Below are positions 21,371 through 31,564 of a stretch of 60,000 bases of DNA, piece after piece. The translations under genes and the position numbers were made by a program. Each line of letters begins with the position of its first letter. Positions within the stretch are counted from its first letter, which is position 1. This DNA comes from Takakia lepidozioides. Taxonomy: Eukaryota; Streptophyta; Takakiopsida; Takakiales; Takakiaceae. The stretch spans positions 24,058,001 through 24,118,000 of the forward strand of contig CM060734.1 in the NCBI GenBank assembly GCA_030704615.1. Direction: 5' to 3'. The notes beneath the pieces are model-generated. The model was given only the letters and a program-made list of their open reading frames with translations, ran no database searches and was not told the origin of the DNA.

Positions 21371-22011
21371 GTGAAGACGAGGGAGGAATGGAGCCCTTGG
21401 TATACGGTAATCCCGAACACTGTCAGTGCCACTGGTAGTGTTGAGTGCAACCTATGTGGATTAAAGCTTTCTTATCGTAAGGATCGGTTGCTGGCTCACC
21501 TCGGTTATAGAGGTGTGAAGAACGTTGGGGTGGGTTTATGCCCTAAAGCATCTATGCAGGTAAAAAGCCACTTTGCCCAGTGTGGAGGCAATATTCTAAT
21601 GACCTCTGAGCAGAACACTTCATCTTCCCGTCAGGATGCCCCGATTAGTACCCAAGGCGACTCTTGTGAGCTTCAGGTGTCCTTGGACAAGTGGGTTGTG
21701 TCGGAGCAACACCTGCTTCAACACCTCTTTGTACCCCAACACTTCAACGGAGTAGAGGATTACGGCAACAATCCATGCATGAAGGTTTTAACTTGTCTGC
21801 GAAAAGGCAGTTGGATAAAAAATGGGCCCAGTTTTTCTTCGAAGCCAACATACCATTTAATGTGGCAAGACTTCCAGCATTTGTTTCTGCCATTAGAGCA
21901 ACCTCGGAGTCCAGATCCACGTACGTGCCTCCGACTTATCACAATCTCCGCACAGGATTGCTAGAAGACACCATGACCGAGCTTACCCAAAAGTCCATAG
22001 GTAGTAAATGA
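21371..22011 (+). pseudogene. hAT transposase N-terminal part (BED-type zinc finger and DUF659-like region)
   Basis: Frame 21371-21964 starts with WSPWYTVI and a BED-like finger: C-x2-C (CNLCG), RLLAHLGYRG and a later C (VGVGLCPKASMQV), as in plant hAT transposases. A frameshift near 21780 moves the reading to 21691-22011: KKWAQFFFEANIPFNVARLP and TYVPPTYHNLRTGLLED, the start of the DUF659-type region. After KSIG there is a plausible donor (gtagtaaatg), so an intron may follow. The RNase-H-like catalytic core and dimerisation domain are absent. Confidence 0.75.
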
Positions 22012-22467
22012 CAACTGATATTGTCATTTTAAATTGAAATCTAGAGTATTCTCTAAATTGCTCACTTACCTCAAAAGTTCAAAGCAATACACCAAAGGCA
22101 CAATGGCTTATTTTGAGTCCATGTATTTCCATTTGCAACGATAACAGTCCACAATTGTTGTGTTCAAAAGTCCATAGCTCTTGCACATTTTATTTGATTG
22201 ACAATTTGACGGTTGATATAGGTAGATATTGAAGTTAGGAATCCAGCATGTAAATGTTTATCAACATTATTGATTCTATCAAAAGAAATTCATAATATCA
22301 TGCATGACAGTCACTGAAAACTGTGCCGGTAACGCCAATTTTGGTCCACCTTAGCCTGCATCTACCCTTTTGTGAGGCACCTCCCTCGAATCTCTAATTT
22401 TATTTGGAAACCAGTTTTGGATTCTTTTAGCATGGATATTTTTGACGTGGTTTTGTTCTTAGCGCAG

Positions 22468-22751
22468 GATGTCAAGTAATGTAGGAGGCATGAGCCATTT
22501 ATTGCCTCGGGGGAATTTCTTCCGTAGTCCTCAAAGGGACTTCACCCTTCTTTTTAATGCTGGCCGGGTTGCGAGGGCAACCATTAGGAGGTCTTCCCAA
22601 CCTAGTCGAGTACAACAGATTTTAGACTAGGAAAGGGAGAGGAAAATGAAGATGAAGGAGGTGGCAGCGAGTATAAGAGCTCGCAAGATGCGCAAACTTG
22701 TCTTAGATTCTGCAGCAGAAAGTGAGGGAGAAGAGCCAGAAGATTCCTAGG
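22468..22751 (+). pseudogene. Possible C-terminal exon of a hAT transposase
   Basis: It follows an acceptor-like ttcttagcgcag. The frame reads MSSNVGGMSHLLPRG then RKMRKLVLDSAAESEGEEPEDS, an acidic tail with one internal TAG. The tail and the following 450 bases match, in reverse orientation, the element beginning at 59110 (EVRWTV and RHSS/E pieces shared). So it is the 3' end of a transposon gene lying just inside the CATGAGC terminus. Confidence 0.5.
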
Positions 22752-23144
22752 AGGTGAGGTGGACAGTCCTTTAAGGAGAGGCCAATATTTTTTGAGAGGC
22801 ATAGTAGTAGTGATAGATCTCATAGCTCAGGGGATGAGGGGGTCGAAGGTAGGGCAGATTCCTCCAAAGCTGTAGGAGATGAGGATAGTAGTACCCAGTC
22901 CGGCTATGACAGTTAGGACACAGTTGTTGTATGCGGCTTGTCACTAAATTTGCAATAAAGTGTCGCATTTCATTGTTGTCAAGATTCCATTGTGAGGTTA
23001 GCATATAATCTACATTTTGATCCATGAAAAATGACCAGGGAGCAGCTTGAACCCTCCGTGGTACCTTGCACACTGCGCATAAACTTCACATGACCCTATT
23101 TTTAAGGCACTTATCTCTATTTTCGTGGACACCCCTTGGTATCT

Positions 23145-23221
23145 TGCATCCCCGCTCATGTTTTTTTCCCCGGTCCTTCTTCCCCGCTCATGCTCATACC
23201 GCTCATGAAATAGCAATCCCC
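23145..23221. repeat. Right terminus of a CATGAGC-family hAT-like element
   Basis: On the reverse strand it reads GGGGATTGCTATTTCATGAGC then repeated ATGAGCGG words, like 59110 (GGGGGCTGCTATTTCATGAGC) and the ends of 24778-28838. Its left partner is not identified. Confidence 0.6.
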
Positions 23222-24033
23222 TTCCCCCACCCCCCACGTGATCTTTAGGAACCGTACCAAGTGAAGTGGTATATGAACTTCTCACCGGATGTGACAATTT
23301 GGTTTCTTGAAATGGTGTCTACAGTAGTGATATGTCAACAATCTGCTGAGGTGGATAGCTCAGTTGTAATGCTAATCAGATTGAGTCGGTAGCTTCCATG
23401 TGCTTCCTGCGTGGCTTTTGAATTTGTTTATTGAATGGGAGTTAGTTTTTTGCTAAGGACTTAGGGCAAAGATGTATGTTTCTCATGATAGGTGGAGGTA
23501 CTTGGCAAGGGCCAAATCGGAATTACATACATGATTTTTTGGTAATATTGAAATGTCAGTTCAATTGTATTCTGCATTTGTACGGTTGTTTTAGGAACTG
23601 TGGAAGTGGCGGTTGCAATCAATGAAGAAGATCTATCCATGCTTTCACGTAAAGAAAACTCACGTCTCACCTCTTTGTAATGGTATTTACGTCAATTTAG
23701 TAGCTTTTGCCTTGACAGGTGGTTACACAAGTTGCAATACATAAAGACATTTTGCAACATTTTTTGACGCTTTCATGCTTGAGGGACGCTTATTTTAGAG
23801 CACATGTGCTCTTGTATTGCCTTATTTATGTATGTTCAATAAGATAAATAAATTATATATTCAAACAATGATTGGTTACCACCACATAATATTATGTGTC
23901 ATTACTACGGTATATGTATATAAAATATGTATATTTAAATATATTTAATATTAAAACGGTATATGTATATACAGAAACCTCCTCTGGAAAAAACACGTGG
24001 CCATAACTAGAAATAAATCATTTCTAGTTAACC
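23222..24033. other. Stretch without a supported gene
   Basis: It contains ggtggatagctcagttgtaatgc near 23350, similar to a tRNA/SINE A box but without a B box at the right distance. The rest is A/T-rich. I cannot support a feature. Confidence 0.4.
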
Positions 24034-24566
24034 ATGACTAAAACCATGACAAACATTTTATTGGCCCCGGATGCGAAACGTGGTGGAGGCGTATGTTCGG
24101 AATTGTATGAAATGTCTACAAAACAAGACAACAAACCTCAAGCCAGTAAATCTCTTACAACCACTACCAGTACCAGACAGACGTTGGAAACATGTGAGCA
24201 TAGATATAGTTTGTGAATTACCTCATACCTCATTGGAATACGATGTTATAGTGGTATTGGTAGACAAACTAGTAAGATGATATACATATGCCCCACTACA
24301 AAGTTTGTCAGTGCACCTGAATTAGCTCGAATATATCTCGAAGCAGCCTATTCCCATCATGGGCTATCTAAAGTTCTCATACTAATAGGGGTACCCAATT
24401 ACTAGCTTGTTTTGGAAAACGTCTATTTGATCTTTTTAAAATCAGATGAGTTATGTCCACAACGTATCATTGAGAGTCAGATGGACAGATAGATTGAGCA
24501 AATTGTACAATTGAAGACATATTGCGGACCTTTACGTTGGAGGAACAAGAAGAGTGAGATTGGTTA
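24034..24566 (+). pseudogene. Ty3/gypsy integrase core (gypsy-2), interrupted
   Basis: RNCMKCLQNKTTNLKP is the end of the zinc domain, then WKHVSIDIVCELPHT with the first catalytic Asp, followed by frames broken by many stops that still read as integrase (APELARIYLEAAYSHHG). It ends within LSLVEFS, where a SINE and then TE-B are inserted. The sequence resumes at 28847 (YNNYVIAST). It differs in sequence from gypsy-1 and from the 31-41 kb element. Confidence 0.75.
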
Positions 24567-24580
24567 TTATCTTTGGTAGA

Positions 24581-24756
24581 CAATCAGCATGTAGCCCAGT
24601 GGTAATGGGCACATACCACGTTGGATGTGGTTGTGGGTTCAAACCACGGTCTGGTGTGTCATGAAGGTGTCCACCTTCCTAGCGGAAGGCAGTAGCCCTT
24701 GGGGGTGAAGTGATTCCATAAGTTACGCTCCCTTCGAGAGGCGTCATACTTTTTTT
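24581..24756 (+). mobile_element. tRNA-derived SINE (full length)
   Basis: It is flanked by a 14-bp duplication ttatctttggtaga (24567-24580 and 24757-24770). Internal pol III promoter: A box tagcccagtggtaatggg (24592-24609) and B box gggttcaaacc (24634-24644). The body continues to a T-run tail. The 3' body recurs at 19283-19387. It sits in gypsy-2 integrase. Confidence 0.88.
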
Positions 24757-25639
24757 TTATCTTTGGTAGAATTTTCAGAGGTTTACTATTTCATGAGCCC
24801 ATGAGATCATGAACCTATGAGCTCATGAGCCCATGAGCGTGCATCGGCGACGTTAATCCTCCATCTCACGATTCGTTGGAAAGTTTTCGGATGACAGCCT
24901 CATCGGTCAATTCCCCATATTTCATTATCAGGACTTGCAAGGATTCTGGGCCAGGTCTATAAGTCATCCAATTCCAAATGAAACCAGGATATATTACAAT
25001 TACGGCGCCATATGCTACCGAACTTGGATTTCTTAGCCTAAATCTACAAGTACAAAGGCACGGACACCTCGACGTGATACCCAACGGTCAATATTCACTG
25101 ACTGCTGTACGCAATTTCGGCGCCGCAGTAGCGACTGCAGTGGCACATAAATGAGTACTTCATGTCTTTACAACCATTACAAAAATACAAATTCGTAGAA
25201 AAAATGTCATTTCCATGTATAAAACTTGTCATCAAATAGCAATGTCACTTATCATCCCTATAACAGTGTCATCGTTCATCCATCATCTGGATCAGTTTAT
25301 TTATATTGCGGTGTCGTAATTCATCAGCGGAGGGGCCGACCGGTGTCAGGCTGGGACCGTTCATTCCTATTGCGGCACCGCAATTTATCCAAAAAGACAC
25401 CGCATATCATCCAAAGCGCTCTTTATCGTCTTCAAGATAGACCCGTTCATCTAAATTATGGCGCTGAAGTTCATCCAACGGTGGAACTCATCCAGGCCAA
25501 GAATGCTTTCCATTCCTCGGGATGGGTCCGTTCATCCCTATTACGGCGCCGCAACTCATCAATGTCAAGTTATCCCGCTATGGGGATTGGGTTGTTCACC
25601 CATAATATGACGTATTAATTCATCTGTGCCGGGCTATTC

Positions 25640-26500
25640 CGTTCTACAGATGGGCCCATTCATCTTTATTACGGTGTCGTATTTCAACAGTGCCGGCCTA
25701 TCACGTTCTGCGGATGGGCCGACTCCCTTTTTATTACGGGTACGTTAATCCATATTTCGGCGCCGAAATTCATCCGTGGGTCGACAAAACGTTTTGTTCA
25801 CGGGTACGTTCATCCCTATTTCGGCACCGAAATTCATCCGTGGGTCGACATAGCATTTTGTTCACGGGTATGTTCTTCCCTATTTCGGCGCCGAAATTCA
25901 TCCGTGGGTCGAAATAACGTTTTGCTCACGGGTACGTTCTTCCCTATTTTGGCGCCGAATTTCATCCGTGATGGAGGTTGTGTGTGAGGGTGTATGGTTT
26001 ATTATTATTATTATTATTATTATTTATTTTTTAGGTGATGGGCCCGATCGTCCCTATTACGGCGCTGCAATTACGTCCCCTTGTCGTCCGCATTATTGCA
26101 TGTTCAACCCTTTTGCGACGTCGTGATTCATCCATCTGCTGATGGATACGTTTATCCCTATCTTGGCGCCGAAATTCATCCTTAGGTCGAAATAACTTTT
26201 TGCTTACGGATATGTTCATCCCTATTTCGGCGCCGAAAATTATCCGTGGGTCAAAATAACTTTTTGCTCACGCGTATGTTCATCCATATTTCGGCGTCTA
26301 AATTCATCCATGGGTTTAAATTCATTTTGCTCACGGGTTCGCTCATCCCTCGTTCGGCGCCGAAATTCATCCGTGGGTGGAAATTTTTTTTTGCTCACGG
26401 GTTCGTTCATCCTTATTTCGGTGCCGAAATTCATCCGTGGGCTGAAATTCCTTTTACTCACGGGTACGTTCATCCCTATTTCAGTGTTGCTATTGCGGCG
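25640..26500. repeat. Tandem array with atttcggcgccgaaat palindrome, TE-B
   Basis: Units of about 62-65 bases, roughly a dozen, each with the 16-bp palindrome atttcggcgccgaaat or a variant, followed by tcatccgtgggtcgaaata and a gctcacgggtacg box. Example units begin near 25749, 25814, 25878, 26216, 26340 and 26400. Related looser units extend left to about 25240. Open frames across it reflect the repeat period only. Confidence 0.85.
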
Positions 26501-26559
26501 CCTTTCTCCCTTCGAAACTTGTGGACCTCATATTGTGACCTAATTTTGTGACCTTCATC

Positions 26560-27290
26560 CCACTACACGCAAGAACTATACATTTTGGTGTCGTCATGTT
26601 TCCATGGACTGCCCTATTACGGTGCCGTAATAGGATAATTGTTCCCTTCCAGCCTGTATCTTTGAATTCTGGTTTGGATCAGTGCAAAGCATCCATTTTT
26701 TGGAGATGCAAGGGCCAATTTGCCCTATTTTGGTGCCTTTATTCCTCTGAAACTTCTGCACTTCATATTGTGATCTTCATCCCATAGCATGCATGTCTAT
26801 TAGCAACAACTATAGATTTGGTCCCGTCGTGTTTCCATCGCCTACCCTCTTACGATGTAAAATTATAGGAAGCGTCTCCTTTAGCCCTGTTTCCAATAAG
26901 CATGCCTCTAATTCTGCATTTGCTTGTTAATGGATCAGTGCGAAGCATACATTTTTTGGAGATGCAAAGGCCCATTCAGGCCTATTCCGGTGCTTTTATC
27001 CCTTTGAAACTTCTGGACTTCATATTGTCACCAATTTTGAGACATTTATCCCGCAACATGCATGTCTGTTGGCAAAAAACTTTACATTTGTGCCGTTATG
27101 TTTCCATCGCTTGCCCTATTACGGTGCCGTAATAGGAGAAGTGTCCCCTTGCAGTCTATTTCCAATAAGCATGTCTTCAATTCTGGTTTTGTCTAATAAT
27201 GGATCAGTGCGGAGCGTTCATTTCTTTGAGATACATGGGCCCATTGTGGCCTATTTCGGCGCCTTTATCCATAAACTCACTTTTGCTTCC
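26560..27290. repeat. Three tandem units of about 240 bp, TE-B
   Basis: Each unit contains ggatcagtgc(a/g)(a/g)agc, ttttttggagatgcaa(g)ggcc, attttggtgcc-like, aacttctg(c/g)acttcatattgt and catgcatgtct boxes in the same order. Repeat starts are near 26570, 26810 and 27055. Confidence 0.7.
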
Positions 27291-28846
27291 AATGATATGG
27301 CCATGTTTGCCAAATGCAGTGCCTTTAATGGATTACAGGTGTGTTGTTCCAATGTCCATGGCGCTAGTATTAATGATTATTTCATTCACATACTACACCT
27401 TGTCCACAAAGACCATTCCCATACACAGACCACACGTCCCAAAACTTGTTATGCTCAATTGCAAATTCCGTAGAGAGGAGAGGGGAGATGTGCAATGGAG
27501 CAACGAGCAGAGCGGAATGAGACTGAGGCCGATGGAATTGGATATCATTCCTCCACCACCAACGTAGTATGGGGCAAAACTCAAATTTTCTCCCACATGT
27601 CGGTGCATTTATTGCACACATACGCCACAAGATTCAGCATAGTTTGTAATTGCCAATCTCGGGCCCCATTTTGGGGTCAACCGTCCTACATTTTGGCGCC
27701 TTTGATGCTTCACTGCGGCCAAATCAACCGACACCTTCTGGACATGGGTGCCCAATTTCCGTGCCGTTATCAGGAAACATCATCCATTTCGAGATCCTGG
27801 AGAATCGTGAAATCCTGGAAGAAACTCCATTGCTCTTAGCTGAACATGCCGAGGATTGTCCCTGAAAACATCTAGAAAGTCAATGATGTCGTCTGATTTC
27901 GGGGTGACGAGTCCCATCTGGCGTCGATAGCTGTGATTTGGGCACGTCATGCCCTCAGGACAGAGTAAGAACACAATGCACAGAGGAGATGTGCAAAACA
28001 AAAGAGAGAGAGAAGAGCAGAATGAGAGTGAGTGAGTGAGTGAGGGATATATCATTGCTCCACTGCCAATGTGGTATGCGGCAAAACTCAAATTTCCTCC
28101 CACATGTCTGCAATTATTTAACAAATACGCACAAGTTTCAGGACATTTTGCATGTGGCAGTCTCGGGCCTTGTCCTCTATTTCGGCGCCGTTATTGCCTT
28201 CACTCCGAAGCCTTCAGCCGGGTATTTGTTTTCCAGTGCCCAATTTCGGCGCCGTTATCCCCAACCATCCTGCAGTTCTGGAAGAGTACTATCCACGATA
28301 ATAGGTCCACATTGCGCATCTGGTAGGACCCTGGGTCCTCTATTTTGGTGCCGTTATTGCCTTCACCCCGGAGCCTTCAACCGCCTATTGGTTTTCCGGT
28401 GCCCAATTTCGGCGCCGTTATTCCCAGCCAGCCTGCAGTTCTGGAAAAGTACAATCCACGGTTACAGGCCCACATTGCGTGTTGGGAGTCTGGAAAACTC
28501 GATTGTAATTCGCGGGCCCCTTCCTGTGGGGTAATTGCGGCGCCGTTATTGGCCAATATGCAGTTTTTCCATGATCTGGGCTGGCGGTACATGAGCTTGG
28601 GCTCTTGGTCATGAGCGGATACTCTTATTCATGAGTGGAGTGTTTCGAGCATGAGCCCGGAAATCTTCGAAAAGCAAATTTGGATCTTCACAAAGTATTA
28701 AAAAATTACCACTTTTGATTATTTTATGGTTTTTTTTCCTGAAAAAAACCTGTCGTTATTCGTAGTGTGTTACTTGGCGGCTCATGGCTCATGCATGCCC
28801 ACTCATGGGCTCATGAGCTCATGGAATAGCAACCCCCAAATTTTCA

Positions 28847-29490
28847 TATAATAATTATGTCATTGCGTCAACCAAATAGACCCATTTCTTTTTTTTATGT
28901 ATGACGAACATCCAAAGGTGCCAACAACTCTTACAAAGTTTCAGTTGTCAAATGAAGAGTCATCCAAGGTAGCTGCGACTAACGCATTTGTGGAACGAAT
29001 TTAATGGGGAGTACTTCAAGCTAAAGAAAAGCTAATGGTCGCCCAAAATGGCCAAAAAGTAGTATGCAGATGCACATTGATGGGATGATGAGTTTACAGT
29101 CGGGGGATCAAGTGTGGTTGTCTACAACCAACCTACACATCCAAGAATCGCGAAAAATATGGGCACGGTTCATTGGTCATTTTTCGATCATTAAACATAT
29201 TGAAGCAGTAACGTACAAGCTGGAGTTATCACCACATTTGAAGATGCACTCAATGTTTCATGTTTCTCTACTGCGGCGTTACCAACCTCGACCGTCAACA
29301 TTCAAAGATAATCAAGAACCACAGTCGTTACCAGGGTTGATAGATGGAAGCGAATAGTGGGAGGTCGAATGTATTGTGAAAAAACGTGCATACAAACGAG
29401 GGCGACAATAGGTGTTGAAAATTTTGGTTTTATGGAAGGGATTTCCATTACATCAAGTTACATGGGAACCGATGCATAATCTCGCAAGCG
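28847..29490 (+). pseudogene. Integrase C-terminus and chromodomain of gypsy-2
   Basis: Continues from 24566 after removal of TE-B. It has AATNAFVERI and LQAKEKLMVAQ, then SGDQVWLSTTNL, HMFHVSLLRRYQ-like (SMFHVSLLRRY) and a chromodomain ILVLWKGFPLHQVTWEP at 29412-29480. The coding sequence then breaks at about 29490 into an unrelated integrase tail; its true end appears inverted at about 30170 (see the inversion finding). Confidence 0.8.
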
Positions 29491-29576
29491 ATACGTTGAG
29501 GTATGCCACTATACGTGGTGGGGGCTATCATCCCAGGGTCCGGAGGTTTCACCCCGGTGACTATGTTTATCTGCTT
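29491..29576 (+). pseudogene. Integrase tail fragment of the DNMT-retroelement family (copy 2)
   Basis: Reads DTLRYATIRGGGYHP and HPGDYVYL, matching the frame at 40610-40690 of the large element. It lies in the opposite orientation to the rest of copy 2 (30171-31014) and is joined to gypsy-2 at its left edge. Confidence 0.8.
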
Positions 29577-30170
29577 GTAACACCCACGATCTACAAAGAG
29601 ATACACAAACTATAGTCGAAGTACGTTCAAATTTTTTTCCACAACAACTGTGTGTCCTGCGGACATTCATTACATATTTATATACTCTCCACAATATGAC
29701 TTTCTCAAAAGTTTGACTTGAGAACCTCAAGTCAAACTTCCTAGATTTGACATACTCTCTACAATATGACTTTCTCAAATGTTTGACCTACTCTCCACAA
29801 TATGAATTTCTTAAAGGTCAGGCCTTTCATTACATGTTTATACACTTTCCACGATATAACTTTATCAAATGTTTGACTTGTGAACCTCAAGTCAAACTTC
29901 CTAGGTTTGACATACTCTCCACAATGTAATATTAAAAAATGTTTGACCTACTCTCTACAATATGAATTTCTTAAATGTAATTTGACTTGAGAGCCTCAAG
30001 TCAAACTACCTAGGAACCTTCTTAATCGCTTTTGAAAGCTTTTGGGGGACTTTCTTCTTCCATCTAGAACTTTCTAGATTTTATCATGTTACCGTCCTCC
30101 TCTCTTTCTAAAAACAAAGTCCTAGTTGCTTGAATTTTCAAAAACTTGAATTGCCAATTGAGCATTTGAT
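29577..30170 (-). repeat. Gypsy-2 3' end and LTR-like region, inverted, with hairpin repeats
   Basis: On the minus strand from 30170 the sequence continues the gypsy-2 chromodomain tail to a stop, then a purine-rich tract (agagaggaggacgg, about 30105-30092) typical of a PPT, then A/T-rich DNA likely to be LTR. Inside, 29690-30010 holds three or four copies of gtttgacttgag...ctcaagtcaaac hairpins followed by ctag(a/g)tttgacatactctc. Confidence 0.5.
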
Positions 30171-31014
30171 ATGCAATGGCAAGGTTCTCAAAAGCCATGT
30201 TCATGACTTTCTTGAACAACTGATCAGATACATGTGCCCACACGTCCGGATCATCAAGGTTGAGAACTGTAGCAGTGTCTCCACAAATGGCTGCAGACAA
30301 ATCAGGTTCTCAACCAAAGAGAAGGAAATACGGTGAGAAGGAAGCAATTGATGCCTAATTGCTAAATCTATAGCCCATGACTAATGAAGGCAGCTGAAGG
30401 TCCCTACACTCTCCCAGGTGTCCCTTTCTGCAAGCCATACTTGTGCAAACCTTTCTTAACCGTCTGCACAACTCTCTCTGCCAAGCCATCGGCCTCGGGA
30501 TAATCCCGAGAATTGGTGCGATGGTCTACTAAGGCTTTGCCACACAACACTTGAAACTTCCCCAAGAACTCTCTCCCATGGTCAGTGAGTAACTCAGCTG
30601 GAGCACCAAATCGGTTAAGCACACGATTTAGAAATGCATACGCAGCCCCTTCACTAGCCTTAAACAATGGAACCAACTTGATCCACTTGGAAAAGTGCTC
30701 CACCATCACCATCATTACATCTCACCCGACTCCTCGCTTGCCTCGGGGTCCTCGGACACTTTGTCTACAGTCATCCGTGTTGTAGGTCCAACCAGACCTT
30801 TCGTTGCCAAAAGATACACAGAAATGCGTGTCATCCCTGCACCATCTGTCCATCTCACCATGCCACCGAGCTTCAGCGTCATCTTGCTGGTTCATGTATG
30901 GATTGCGACTCAACCAAACCGCATTCCGATTGACTAGACTGTCGGGTCGATGCACCACCTGAAAATCACACTATTGGAATATGAGTGCCCACCGTGCAAG
31001 CTTCCTCGTAAGTT
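30171..31014 (-). pseudogene. RNase H and integrase of DNMT-family copy 2, 3' half, inverted
   Basis: From 31014 leftwards on the minus strand: KLARWALI, VVHRP, RNH end; then at 30404-30715 the integrase core (MVEHFSKWIKLVPL, RFGAPAELLTDHGREFLG, PEADGLAERVVQTVK: second Asp and Glu visible), and at 30180-30300 TVLNLDDPDVWAH and MAFENLAIA. The zinc domain and first Asp are deleted. The start at 31014 is exactly where the copy at 19935 ends. Confidence 0.85.
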
Positions 31015-31022
31015 TGTATGAC

Positions 31023-31214
31023 CCTAGTTATCATCCCTGACGTGACGTGGCGCCGTCACGTCAGGCGTGCGTCACGTCACATCGAATACGGACGTTTACC
31101 AATGTTTTTTTTTTTAAAATTTGACTTTTACGATTTATTTCTACCCTTTGTAATGACATGGCGGCCACGGTGTAAAACAGACGTGGTCAATTATTAATAT
31201 TTATTAATTCTTTT
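31023..31214 (+). mobile_element. Other terminus of hAT-1, inverted
   Basis: Begins CCTAGTTATCATCC after tgtatgac (31015-31022). CGTCACGTCAGG-type subterminal words follow, as at 19970. It is interrupted at 31215 by the DNMT retroelement; its palindrome array resumes at about 41830. Confidence 0.75.
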
Positions 31215-31564
31215 TGTCAAGTTAAATAAACACAGTGTGAAACGAACTAGAATAAAGCTAGTTATTTGTATTTAACACTTGGATTTAGTTCAAGTGTTAA
31301 GTCAGGTGTCAAGTTTAGTTTGACACCTGAACTGTCTTATCTTCACGAGAGCGTCAGTCGTGCGGCTCATCTCTCTCGAGTTGAGCCTGCACGACCGAGC
31401 TCCTTTATCGTTTAGAATCTGAGTGTGCTTATGAAGGGAGGGTAGATTGTTGTGGGGTGGAGTCCCCATAGCTTGGGTGTGCCCCTGGCTTGACTACTAT
31501 TTTAAAGAGTGATGGTGTTGGATTTCATGTTTCTTGTGTGAACAGTGTCTTCTTAGTTTTCTAT
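31215..31564 (+). repeat. 5' LTR-like repeat 'S', first copy
   Basis: TGTCAAGTTAAATAAACACA start; nearly identical to 41386-41738 with a dozen or so differences by eye. It contains two hairpins (cacttgg...caagtg and caggtgtcaa...ttgacacctg). Past 31564 it no longer matches the 3' copy but retains weak similarity to 17630 (cgagagagat), so the true LTR may extend farther right. No classical PBS was found. Confidence 0.75.

Larger units (their letters stand above)
19936..23221 (+). mobile_element. hAT-1 left part with palindrome array and broken transposase; includes another hAT-like terminus
   Basis: It starts CCTGGTTATTAGCATCAC just after gtcataca (19928-19935). The reverse complement of that 8-mer, tgtatgac, is at 31015-31022 and is followed by the matching terminus CCTAGTTATCATCC. 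From the left: CGTCAGGTCACGTC-rich subterminal DNA, the palindrome array (20120-20960), a TATA promoter (21055), and transposase remnants (21371-22751). A different hAT-like terminus in reverse orientation (GGGGATTGCTATTTCATGAGC) ends at about 23221. Whether the C-terminal exon belongs to hAT-1 or to that second element is unclear. The catalytic core of the transposase is missing. Confidence 0.7.
24778..28838. mobile_element. hAT-like non-autonomous element, TE-B (4.06 kb)
   Basis: Flanked by the 8-bp duplication aattttca (24770-24777 and 28839-28846). Left end GAGGTTTACTATTTCATGAGC; right end reverse-complemented TGGGGGTTGCTATTCCATGAGC; both lead into repeated CATGAGC words. Removing it joins two halves of gypsy-2 integrase (LSLVEFS and YNNYV). 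No transposase is visible. The interior is repeats: GGCGCC-centred palindromes (25240-26500), about 240-bp tandem units (26560-27290) and a 150-bp block duplicated at 27475-27625 and 27980-28130. Confidence 0.8.

Noticed and set aside
21371-22011. A functional hAT transposase
   Set aside because: Frameshift near 21780 and no catalytic core between 22011 and 22468.
23340-23420. tRNA/SINE head (ggatagctcagttgtaatgc)
   Set aside because: No B box at the proper distance, no duplication found; too weak to call.
24581-24660. A tRNA gene
   Set aside because: A and B boxes are present but the cloverleaf is not, and the flanking target duplication and tail show a SINE. The same applies to 49494-49551.
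25226-26551. Series of open frames on both strands of TE-B
   Set aside because: They follow the 62-65-bp repeat and share its period; no independent coding signal.
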